Positions 52,806 to 62,488 of a stretch of DNA of 64,000 bases are shown here, in pieces. The notes under the pieces were generated by a model, which worked only from the letters and a program-made list of their open reading frames with translations, had not been told where the DNA came from and ran no database searches. A program made the position numbers and the translations under genes. Each line of letters opens with the position of its first letter. Position 1 is the first letter of the stretch. Source of the stretch: Coenobita brevimanus (taxonomy: Eukaryota; Arthropoda; Malacostraca; Decapoda; Coenobitidae). The stretch covers positions 25,485,319-25,549,318 of the forward strand of contig CM064657.1 of assembly GCA_032717465.1 (NCBI GenBank). The letters are read 5' to 3'.

Positions 52806-53480
52806 AAAAAGAAAATGCGCCTTTCATGTGGTCTGAAGATCAATCACAAGCCTTCGAAGCATTGAAGTTTGCCCTTGCAAATGCCCCAGTTTTAGCATTC
52901 CCGGATTATACAAAATCCTTTCTTCAGTGCACGAATGCATCAGGCGCAGGACTAGGTGTGGTTTTGATGAAACTAGATCGAGCATCAAGGAAGCGTGTAA
53001 TAGCGTATGCTAGTCGCTCCCTCAACCCTGCTGAACATAATTACAGTGTTACTGATTTGGAAGCCCTGGCAGTAGTCTGGTCCCTGAAACATTTCATAGA
53101 TATAGTATATGGTTACCCAGTGCATATCCAGACAGATCATCTTCTGTGTGATCTGTTCAAGGGATGGAACCTTACGGGTATACTAGCCAGATGGTCAGTC
53201 ACCATCCAGGACTTCAGTCCAGCCTTCCAGTATGTGCCAGGGAAATCAAATGTAGTCGCAGACGCACTTTCACGCCATGTAGTAGCCGCAGTCACACCAT
53301 TCCAGCCAAACAACACAGATAACACCACATTAACACCAGAGGTAGTTCAGAATTGCCAGCGCAAAGACCCTGTGTGGTCCAGAGTATTTATTTCCTACAA
53401 TCGGGAGATAATTCAATCTTACCTACTCTGCCAGTGCCAATACTTCCAGGAAAGAAATTATCCAATAGGGAAGTACACCA
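52806..53480 (+). pseudogene. RNase H and connection domain of the LTR element
   Basis: A 225-codon open stretch (52826-53503) reads WSEDQSQAFEALKFALANAP, FLQCTNASGAGLGVVL (the family DASxxG reads NASGAG, first Asp changed to Asn), YASRSLNPAEHNYSVTDLEA, YPVHIQTDHLLCDLF, and the end VPGKSNVVADALSRH. It would degrade the RNA strand during cDNA synthesis, but the catalytic Asp change suggests it does not. Confidence 0.85.
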
Positions 53481-54003
53481 ACTCGTTGTCCCCACTGACA
53501 TAATACCTGCGATACTTCAAATAATTCAAGACACTCCTCACGCATCTCATCCGAGTAAAGATCGATGTTTGAGACAATCATGCCACGGATACTATTGGCC
53601 AACTATGCGTCGAGACATTAATGTGCACTATGACTCTTGTCTTTCTTGTAACTGCCATAAAAGATCAACCAGGTCACCTGCATCGCTGTTACAATACCCA
53701 ATTCCATCATGCCCGTGGGAAACACTCTCTATTGACCTTCTAAAATGCCATCTTACAGAATCTGGCACTGAGTATTTATTTGTAGCAGTGGACCACTTCT
53801 CATGCCACTATATCCTAGTGCCCCTCTCAGATAAGACCTTCAAGAGTGTGGCACGTGCCTTCATAGACCTGGTAATTTGCCTATTTACTACCCGTAGTAC
53901 AATTACTACAGATAATGGCACAGAGTTTAACGACAGTCTCCTGGATGAAATTCGTATAGTACAAAAAATTGCAAAAATAACGAGGACCAATATTCATTTG
54001 TGA
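53480..54003 (+). pseudogene. Integrase of the LTR element, truncated
   Basis: HHCC-like part (HASHPSKDRCLRQSCHGYYW, DSCLSCNCHKR), then the core with the first Asp (PWETLSIDLLKCHL) and second Asp (ITTDNGTEFND). The reading stops at ITRTNIHL before the region where the catalytic Glu lies. It would join cDNA to the genome in an intact element. Confidence 0.85.
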
Positions 54004-54137
54004 CATTATTGAAACAAACAAATATATAATAACAGAGAGACAAGAGAATGACATAGAAAAAAAAGAAATGGACAACATCTATATATTTAATAGAATTCAT
54101 CCTGACAATACTTATGTGCCCCACAATAGGAATATCA
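54004..54137 (+). other. Short unassigned segment between integrase and RTE B2
   Basis: About 134 bp, A-rich, not matching the normal integrase continuation. No feature recognised. Confidence 0.4.
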
Positions 54138-57100
54138 CTACTCTATCTATCTATCTATTGCCAGACGCCTCAATCCCGTTTGGGGTGGCCACAAACAAAT
54201 CGCCTTCAAGTCGCCCTGTCCCCTGCCATTTCACTACTCTGCTCCCAACTCACACCCCCCTCTCTCATATACCTCTCCACCCCATCCCTCCATTTCATCC
54301 TCGGCCTCCCCCTCCCTCTTCCCCCCTCCACCTCACTCACATACACTCTCTTCGTCAGTCTTTCACCCTCCATCCTCTCTACATGGCCAAACCACCTCAG
54401 TGTGTTCCTCATAACGCTCCCTATCACATCCACATCAACACCACAACGTTCCTTTATATCCTCATTCGTCAGCCTATCTCTCCATGTGACTCCACAGGCT
54501 CCTCTTAAATAACTCATTTCCACTGCTCTCACTCTTGACTTGTGTCCTTCTAACAACGTCCAAGCTTCACTTCCCTACGTTAGAGTTGGTATCACAATAC
54601 TGTCATGTAGTAACTTTTTCACTTCCATGCTCACTTCCCTGTTTCTTATCACTGCTTTCAAAGAACCAGCAACCTTTCTTCCCTGCTGTACCCTTTCAAG
54701 CACTTCACCCTCCAAACCTCCATCCTTACTCATCACACTACCCAAGTACTTAAACGTACTCACATTTTCCAATTCCTCACCATCCAACCTCGCTGTATAT
54801 TCACTGACTTCACCTCTCTCAAAGACCATCACTTTACTCTTCCCTACATTCACCTTCAGATTCCGTTTCTTACACACTCTCCCAAACTCATCCACCAAGC
54901 CTTGCAGCTCCCCCTCGTCTTCACTCAACAACACAGTATCATCTGCAAACAACAGTACAGGGAGTTTCCAAACACTATCGTCTCTCACCAGGGCCACTCC
55001 AACATCCACTACCCTACCTTGTACCTCTGTTATTACCCCATCCATGTACAGATTGAACAACCATGGAGATATGACACATCCCTGTTTCAACCCAACTTTC
55101 AAAGAGAAAAATTCACTTAGTTCACCATCCACACGCACTGCAGCCTTCGCACCATCGTACATACTCTTCACAGCATTCAACAACTTCCCATCTACTCCAT
55201 ATATTCTTAACACTTTCCACAATCCTTGTCTATCCACCCTGTCATATGCTTTCTCCAAATCCATGAAACCCGCATACAACTTCTTTCCCTTCTCTAGAAA
55301 CTTTTCCACTAAAGATCTAAGAATGAATATCTGATCTACACAACCTCTTCCCATCCTAAAGCCTCCCTGTTCTTCTCCAACTAATTTCTCTGTTCTTTCT
55401 CTAACTCTGTCAATAAGTATCCTACCATACACTTTTCCTATTATACTAAGAAGACAAATGCCCCTATGATTACCACACACTTCTTTTTCCCCTTTTCCTT
55501 TGTACAAGGAAATAATTATACCTGACTTCCAATCCTCCGGGACTCTACCTTCCTCCCAGGCTAAACTGCACGTCTTCCACATCCATTCTACTACTATCTC
55601 TCCCCCATGCTTCAGCATTTCACCACACACTCCATCAATTCCTGGGGCTTTCCCCGATTTAACATTCTTCATTGCTTCCACAACTTCTATCCTACTGATT
55701 TCTTCCTGTCTTCTCACCTCCCTCCTTCTCCCAGCCATTCCCCAGCCACTTATACTCGCATTACTTCCATCCTCTACGTTCAACAATTCCTTAAAGTGTT
55801 CTCTCCATCTGCTCACTTTTTCTCCCTTCTCCACTAGTAATCTACCATTTTTATCTTTCATTCCCCTGCTAACTTCACTTCCACCCTGTCTTACTCTTTT
55901 CACCTCTTTCCAGAACATTTTCTTACAGTCCCTCCACTTTACACTCAAATTCCTACCAAATTCCTCATCCACTCTCTTCTTACTCTCTCTTACTAATCTT
56001 TTCACCTCTCTCTTTCTTTCTACATATAACTCTCTCTTCCGCCTCTCAACTTCTTCCATGCCCCTATTTCTCATCCATTCATTGTATGCTTTCTTCTTTT
56101 GTGCCACAGCCTGTTTCACCTCTTCAGTCCACCACGCTGTTCCTTGCACCTCCCTCCGTCTTCTCTTCCTTCCACACACCACATCACATGCTGCACATAT
56201 TTCTTCTGTAAATATGCTACACACACCTTCCACATCTCCCATCTGCTCCAATTTATATTTGCCCAATCGTTCCTCCACTTCTCTCTTATACTCTGCCTTT
56301 TTCTCATCCTCATGTAACCTTTCCACTCTCCTTGCAACTACTCCTTCCTCTCGTCTTTCCCTTCTTCTATTTCTCCATTCTAATTGGACCTTGATTCTGG
56401 CCACCACCAAGTAGTGGTCAGAAAGTCCACTCCCCCAACCTCTATAAACTCTTGCATCCATTACACATCTTCGCATCCTTTCATCCACACACACATAATC
56501 AGTCATTGCCTTCCTTTCATTCAGTTCACCACCCACCCTTCTCATCACTCGCCATGTATACCTGTGGATCATTTTATGCCTGAAGAGGGTATTGGCTACC
56601 ACCAACCCCCTCCCAGCACAAATGTCCACTAACGCACTCCCATTCTCATCTATCTCAGCAGGCACACCCCACTCACCAACTATTCCACCCACCTTCGCAT
56701 TCCCAACTTTACCATTCATATCACCAATCAAAAACACTCTCTCATTCCTTCCAGACTTTTCCATGCACACTTCTACATTTGTCCAGAACTCTTCTCTCAC
56801 TCTTCTAGCACGATCTTGCGTTGGCGCATACACACACACAATCGCCCACATTTGTATTCCAACTTTCAACTTTACCCACACAATCCTTGACCCAACTGAT
56901 CCATACTGTCTTATGCTCTTCTTCCATCTTTTGCTCACAACTATACATACTCCTTCCTTCGCCCTCTCATTCTCACCTACTCCTGCACATATACCCCATC
57001 CATACTCCCATTCTCTCACACTTTCTCCTCTCCATTTTGTTTCAGTTATTCCACATACATCCACTTTCGCACCCTCAAGCACCTGGACAATCTCTCTCTT

Positions 57101-57322
57101 TTTCACCTCATCATTCGCTCCTCATACATTCCAAGTACCCATTACCAAGTCCTTTGTCCGGTTCTGGGTCGTCATCGTTTGGTCAGTCCTTGTCCGAGGC
57201 TTCTTGTTTGTTTTTTTAGTTAGTTGTTTTCCGGGGAGGGGCACTAACCCTCCGCCAACCCTTTTAGTCGCCTTTTACGACAAGCAGGGATACTGGGGGA
57301 GTATTCTTGAAAAACCCCCCTA
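54138..57322 (-). mobile_element. RTE family B, copy B2 (full length) inside the LTR element
   Basis: Same ends as B1: 5' leader from GGGGGGTTTTTCAAGAATAC (57322) and 3' (TAGA)n (54138-54157). Inserted between the integrase and the 3' UTR of the LTR element. Very similar to B1 along its length. Confidence 0.9.
54170..57166 (-). pseudogene. ORF of RTE B2 with three nonsense codons
   Basis: The same ~1000-codon frame as B1. In-frame stops: TGA in the endonuclease start (the Arg codon of WNVRGAN, near 57122), TAG at the Tyr codon of TLTYGSEAW (near 54574) and TGA at the Trp codon of RATWRRF (near 54204). All endonuclease and RT motifs including LLFADDTVLLSED are otherwise present (long open stretch 57106-54575). 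Confidence 0.9.
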
Positions 57323-57354
57323 AAGAACTGTTTGTTTAATGGAAATACTGTCTC

Positions 57355-57356
<2 letters not shown>

Positions 57357-57388
<32 letters not shown>
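57357..57388. repeat. (TA)n microsatellite in the 3' UTR of the LTR element
   Basis: About 16 TA units just outside the 5' end of B2. Confidence 0.95.
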
Positions 57389-57390
<2 letters not shown>

Positions 57391-57629
57391 TGTATGCATA
57401 TTATTATTCAATTTCCATATAACTAAATTTCTTACCTTATTCACATGGCCATGTGTTGTATATACTGTATCCCTTTTCCTTCATACAACTTCTATAGCAT
57501 AGTTCTACTTTACCTTCATTGTTGCACAAAGTGCTTATGTACTTAGTAAATCCCCCCACCCCTAGTTATATACATTAATCCACTACATTACAATCCCTCA
57601 TTGTGTTAGGAGACACCATTTTTATTCAC

Positions 57630-57640
57630 CGGGGGAGTAT
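57630..57640 (+). promoter_or_regulatory. Polypurine tract of the LTR element
   Basis: CGGGGGAGTAT immediately before the 3' LTR; the usual plus-strand DNA primer. Confidence 0.7.
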
Positions 57641-57953
57641 TGTACCCATACTATATTATTGTAACCATGCTATATAAATCATACCTTGTAACCATGTATA
57701 TATATCTATTCATTCATAGTGCCTTAAACCTGTTTACATGACCAGTACAGCTTATATCAGCAAATTTCATAAAACTGCAAGCAAGCAGCTGGCTTCCCAC
57801 ACTTGCCCTCTCTCAGTAGAGCAGTTGGAGGCTGGACGTCAAAGGGAGAACATCTGTACACTTTTCCTCTAATAAACCTCTGTTGTTTATCTTCCAGGCT
57901 CTTTGGGATTAACCTAACAGAGTAATGGGAAGGGAGGTGGAACAAGTGGAACA
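57641..57953 (+). repeat. 3' LTR
   Basis: TGTACCCATACTATATTATT to GTGGAACA, homologous to 47239-47550 along the full length with scattered differences. Confidence 0.9.
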
Positions 57954-58313
57954 TAATCTAGTCTTGTTGGCTTGTCATCACCTCTAAATGTTGTCTCTTC
58001 TTTGACCCACTGTAGGTATCTAGCCATGTCCAACAACATCTCCTGACATTCCTCCCTATTCCATGCCCTTTCTCTTGTGAGAGACATATGCTCCTGTAAT
58101 GTTTCTCTTGCCCTTCCCTCTGGCTTCTAATATCATGTTTGTCACTTCCATCCTACCCTGCCCCATGTCCACATTATCCACATTTATGTTTTTCTTCACT
58201 GCTACAGGTATACCTCAATATATGATATCCCTAGATGTGATACCCCGGCTTAATGGTGGAGTAGAAATACCACCATACCCTGCTTAATGATAACCAAATC
58301 CCAGTTTAATAAT

Positions 58314-58349
<36 letters not shown>

Positions 58350-59060
58350 CTGATTTTGATGATATTTTAGACTAAAATTGTGTGTTCAGGTTGATTTATA
58401 ACCTTTTTTCAGACTTAGATTAATGAGTTTTGCCTTAGGTGGGGTGAACATTGTTATTTTGGGATACAGTTTACAAGGCTTGATTTTTTCCCAGACTTCT
58501 GTTTGACAATTTTCAGATTTTAATTTTTGGTTTTAGTAAGTTATCTACAGGTGTTAGGTGTAGGTTAGCTTCTTTTACAGTTGTTAGGCCATTTAGATTG
58601 GCTTTAAACTTGTTTTGGGGCTCATTTGGGTGGGTTTTGGATTTGGTTGGAGGGGGAAACCCAAAGCTGAAAAGTGCATCCCATTACTTTACATGCTAAA
58701 TCTACCTTGATATATGATACCCCACCTAACGATGTTTTTTTACTGAACCAATTGCATCGTTAAACTGGGGTATACCTGTATCACCACTCCTCCTGTTTTT
58801 TTCTTTTCTGTCTCTTCTCCATAGTTTTTATTTTCCATCTCTCATTTGGATTTCAATATTCTCTCTTAGCTTGGTCTCTACAAAGCACATAATGTCTGGC
58901 TCATTTACCCTTAAGAAATTGTTTGTTTCTAGCCTTGCTAAGGTTAGACCATCATCATTAGCGTTTGCCACTTTCAATTTTTTTGCGTTGTTTTTTATTA
59001 TGTCCTTCTCCTTCCCTTTCTCCCTCGGTACCATTTCCTCAGTTTCTGATCCATAGCTGT
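57954..59060 (-). pseudogene. Endonuclease part of ORF2 of A8
   Basis: LINE-A endonuclease text on the minus strand: SYGSETEEMVP, ANANDDGL, CFVETKLREN (59064-58828), then MITE W1 and decayed VYVPP-like and RFRGDD-like text down to the LTR boundary. Broken by stops and by W1. Confidence 0.65.
58205..58778. mobile_element. Tigger-type MITE W1 in A8
   Basis: 574 bp, TA at 58203-58204 and 58779-58780, ends CAGGTATACCTCAATATATG and (reverse) CAGGTATACCCCAGTTTAAC. Contains a T-run at 58313-58345. A second, inverted copy is W2 (60541-61053). No transposase. Confidence 0.85.
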
Positions 59061-59287
59061 CCAATAGAACTCTGTCTTCTCTTCCTCCACTCTCTGGTCG
59101 TTTTTTTTTTCCTTAGCTTCTTTAACAAGTTCCTTTATTTTAGCTCTCTCTTCTTCATTTGCATTGCTCCATATCCAGATATTTTTGAATCCCTCCCTAT
59201 CTGTTAATTTCCAAGTCTTGTTGATTATTTTGTTTACTGTGACCTGAAATTGAAATTTTATTTTTAGTGGCCCTGCTACAAAAAAAG

Positions 59288-59757
59288 TTACTACATGACA
59301 GTACAGTATTGTGATACCAACTCAAACGTATGGAAGTGAAGCTTGGACCTTGTTGGAGGGACACAAGTCAAGAGTGAGAACAGTGGAAATGAGTTATTTG
59401 AGAAAAGCATGTAGTCACATGGAGAGACAGACTGACAAATGAGGAAGTGAAGGAGATTTGTGGTGTGGATGTGGATGTGATAGGAAGCATAAAGAGAAAT
59501 ACACTGAGGTGGTTTGGCCATACGGAGAGGATGGAGAGTGAGGGACTGATGAGGAGGGTGTGTGTGAGTGAGGTGGAGGGGGGAGAGGGAGGGGGAGGCC
59601 AAGGATGAGATGGAGGGATGGAGTGGAGAGGTATATGAGAGAGGGGGGGTGTAAGCTGGGAGCAAGGCAGTGACTTTGTGGGGGACAGGGTGACATGGAG
59701 GCGATTTGTTTGTGGCCACCCCCTTACAGGATTAAGGCGTCTGGCAACAGATAGATA
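59288..59757 (+). mobile_element. RTE family B, 5'-truncated fragment (plus) in A8
   Basis: AAAGTTACTACATGACAGTA..GAAGCTTGGACCTTG..GGTTTGGCCA..GGCGTCTGGCAA(CAGA/TAGA)n matches the last ~460 bp of B1. Minus-strand open frames over it are antisense. Confidence 0.9.
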
Positions 59758-59827
59758 GCCCCTCCCACCACATATTTCCCAGCCTAAACACATTTTCTAT
59801 CTCCTCTTGGGCTTCGACATTTCCATC

Positions 59828-60022
59828 CATAACTATCTATTTATCATCTGCCGCCTCAGTCCTGTAAGGGGTGGCCACAAACAAGTTGACTCCATGTCGC
59901 CCTGTCCAATGCCATTTCACTGCCTTGCTCCCAGCTCACACCCCTCCTCTCTTACATACCTCTCTGCTCCATCCCTCCATTTCACCCTTGGCCTCCCCCT
60001 CCCTCTCCCCCCCCTCCACAAC
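59828..60022 (-). mobile_element. RTE family B, 3' scrap (minus) in A8
   Basis: CTATTTATCATCTGCCGCCT..GGGGTGGCCACAAACAAG..CTCCCTCTCCCCCCCCTCC matches the 3' ~190 bp of B1. It lies 70 bp from the plus-strand fragment in opposite orientation. Confidence 0.85.
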
Positions 60023-60540
60023 ATTCTCCTTCCATATCTATTGACATTAATTCCTTCGCTCTTCACGGTTCTTCCCTTTCTCTTTCTGACCTCATTGACA
60101 AAGGTTTTTCTTTCAAACCTGAGATAATCACACATTATTTTCTTGTCTGTTGCATCTCTTACAAGTGATTCTTTTCTTTTCAGTACCCTAACCATTTCCT
60201 TCTCTACCTTTTCCTGGTTTTCTCTCCTCTGTTGTTCTATAATCTCCTTTAGATTTATTTTCCCTTCATGAATTTTCATCCATCACTTATGCTCATCCTT
60301 GATTTCCTTAATGTGTTCAGCATACATCTTTGTTTTTTATTCATACTCTGAGTTTATTTTTCATCCTATCCCTTTCTTCCTCCAACCTCTTATTTTTTCC
60401 TTTAAGCTGTTCTGTTTCATTTTAGGTTGAATCATTACTCACTTTTAATTTTGATATTTCTCTCTCTCTTGCACTGCACTATGTGAACAGATGCTTTCTA
60501 CCTCATTTTTCAATTCCTTAATGTCTTTCTCTTGTTCCCT

Positions 60541-61053
60541 GGTTTAATGATGCAGTTGGTTAGGTAAAACCCATCGTTAAGCGCGGTATTGTATATCGGG
60601 GTAGTTTTAACATGTAATGGGATGCGTTTTTCAGCCTTGGGTTTCCCCCCAGCCAAGTCCAAAACCCATCCAAATGAGCCCAAAAACAAGTTTAAAGCCA
60701 ATTTAAATGGCTTAACAGCTGTAAAAGAAGCTAACCTAAGCCTAACACCTGTAAATAACTCACTAAAACCAACAAAATAAAATCTGAATATCATCAAATA
60801 TAAGTCTGGACAAAAAATGACAATCTTCACCCCACCTATGGCTAAAACATATTAATCGAAGTCTAAAACCTGTTTATAAATCATCGTAAACACACAATTT
60901 TAGTCTAAAAGATCATCAAAATTGGTAAAAAAAGATCTAAACTCATCGTTAAACCAAGGTTTGGCCATCGTTAGGCATGGTAAGGTGGTATTTCTATCCC
61001 ATCGTTAAGCCGGGATATTGCATCTAGGGGTATTTTATATTGGGATACTACTG
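60541..61053. mobile_element. Tigger-type MITE W2, inverted relative to W1
   Basis: The right end (reverse CAGTAGTATCCCAATATAAA) aligns with the left end of W1, and internal blocks (GGGTTTCCCCC, CATCGTTAAGC) match W1 in reverse. The left terminal ~14 bases are missing. TA follows at 61054-61055. Confidence 0.8.
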
Positions 61054-61201
61054 TACTGATCATACTTTTCCTAATTCCTGGGCATTCCTCTCAGCTATTT
61101 CTCTGCACCTGCTACTCTTGTTTGGTTAATTTTAACCTGTGGATTACATGCCACAGCTCAGGCTGTGCTGGCTGTGCATTACCGCTAACCACTCCATCCC
61201 T

Positions 61202-61304
61202 ACGCAAACTTATGCATGGTGCTACACAAAGACAGAGAGTGAAAGAGATTTTTTTCTTTTCACCAGATGATGCCCTGGATGTTTATCTTCTAGTTTATAA
61301 TAAA

Positions 61305-61337
<33 letters not shown>

Positions 61338-61437
61338 CTGTGTAAACTTACGCATGGCCCTAGGCAAAGACGGAAAGAGAGATTTTTTTTTTTTTTTTCC
61401 ACGAGATGATGCCCTTGATGTTTATCTTCAAGTTTGT

Positions 61438-61440
<3 letters not shown>
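61202..61440 (+). repeat. Two-unit tandem repeat with T-runs
   Basis: Two ~105-130 bp units sharing AAACTTA(T/C)GCATGG, CAAAGACGGAAAGAGAGATT, GATGATGCCCT and GATGTTTATCTTC, separated by a long T-run (61310-61336). A second T-run lies at 61383-61398. Confidence 0.85.

Positions 61441-61483
<43 letters not shown>
61441..61483. repeat. (CA)n microsatellite before LINE-E
   Basis: About 21 CA units directly followed by LINE-E coding sequence. Confidence 0.97.
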
Positions 61484-61485
<2 letters not shown>

Positions 61486-62488
61486 TTTGGAAAAGAAAAG
61501 GGATAAAGGTAAAAAGCAAAATGATGATTTCTACCAAGAACTGGTTGAAGTAGAGACCCACAATAGACTGGTTGAACGTGTGAACAAACTAGAAATGGCT
61601 TTCAAAAATGAAATTGATGAAATAAAGAAGCAGGTGCACTTGCAAAAGGAAGAAATAGAAAAACTAGGAAGGGAGGCCAATAAGAAAGACACAACCATCA
61701 GTGAACTAACAGTGGAATTGAGTACACTTAGGAAGAAAATGAGTGAAATGGCAAGTACAGTAGTCAATCACGAGAGTGTTATGGATGAGTTCAAAAATGA
61801 CAGAGAGACAATTAGGCAAGTTAGCAGTCTTATTGACCAGAGCAGTGATATTGAGGAGAAGATAACACAAGTGAATGAAGCTGTGCAAAGCTACAAAAAT
61901 GATGTAGAAACCATGTATGCTGAAATGGTGAAAGTAAAGAAAGACTTAGAAACAAGGGTGGAGGAAAAAAGCATTAAAAAGGAGGTGAAAAGAATAATCC
62001 AAAACAATCCAAAGTTAGTCAGAGATTCAGTAGAGATAAACAAATCAATAGTAATCACTGGTATAGAAGAGGAAGAAATTAAAAACAAGATCACAAGAGA
62101 CAAAAAGGAGATGGCAAATGTAATGAGCTTACTGAAAGAAGTATCAGAGGAAACCTGTAGTAAAGACATAGAGGAACACAAAAAGTTAGGGAAATATGAG
62201 AAAAGCAAGACGAGACCTCTAAAGGTGACTTTCCAGAGTGTAAACACTGTGGATGAGATACTAAAAAATGCAAAGAATCTTAAGGAAAAAGAGGAGTTCA
62301 AAAATGTATGGATAAAAAGATGCCTAACACAAGAGGAACTGGAATTACTGAAAGAGAAAAGGGAGGAAGCTAAAACAAAAAATGAAGGAAGATCAGAAGA
62401 GGAGAAGAAGAAATTTTTTTACAAAGTAATAGGATTGCAGGTACGAAAGTGGTACACAAACAGGATGGAAGAAAAAGGAGGAAGGTAG
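61484..62488 (+). pseudogene. ORF1 of LINE-E, 5'-truncated but otherwise open
   Basis: About 334 codons open from the CA run; the first in-frame ATG is near 61592 (KLEMAFKN), so the natural start is probably lost. Long coiled coil (NRLVERVNKLEMAFKNEIDE, ISELTVELSTLRKKMSEM), then RRM-like text (VEINKSIVITGIEEEE, KSKTRPLKVTFQSVNTVDE) and the IKRCLTQEELELLKEK C-terminal block, ending KVIGLQVRKWYTNR. Matches the plan of LINE-A ORF1. A seven-T run lies at 62414-62420. Confidence 0.82.

Larger units (their letters stand above)
47239..57953 (+). mobile_element. Gypsy-type LTR retrotransposon inserted in A8, defective
   Basis: Two ~312 bp LTRs (47239-47550, 57641-57953) start TGTA and end GGAACA. 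They are followed and preceded by a tRNA-Met-like primer site and a purine tract respectively. Internal order gag, protease, RT, RNase H, integrase fits Gypsy (Ty3-like, Metaviridae). The flanks join to LINE-A text with only a short 3-4 bp TAA/TAAA duplication. It carries insertions T3, a LINE-C tail, an RTE scrap and the full RTE copy B2. Confidence 0.9.
45741..61136 (-). mobile_element. LINE-A copy A8, old, split by an LTR retrotransposon and other insertions
   Basis: LINE-A text runs on the minus strand in the pieces 45741-47238, 57954-58204, 58779-59287, 59758-59827, 60023-60540 and 61054-61136. Insertions are a Gypsy element (47239-57953), MITEs W1 and W2, and two RTE fragments. The 3' part beyond the RT middle is missing. 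The sequence is the most diverged LINE-A copy in the window, which fits its many later insertions. Confidence 0.8.
59060..61136 (-). pseudogene. ORF1 of A8, fragmented by insertions
   Basis: C-terminal VTVNK/IKFQF-type text at 59285-59100, middle at 59758-59827, coiled-coil part at 60023-60540 (KINLKEIIEQQRRENQEKVE, VRVLKRKESLVRDAT) and the N-terminal edge at 61054-61136. No continuous frame. Confidence 0.6.

Noticed and set aside
54004..54137. Continuation of the integrase with its catalytic Glu
   Set aside because: Frames after ITRTNIHL do not resemble the expected region, and there is a stop at once.
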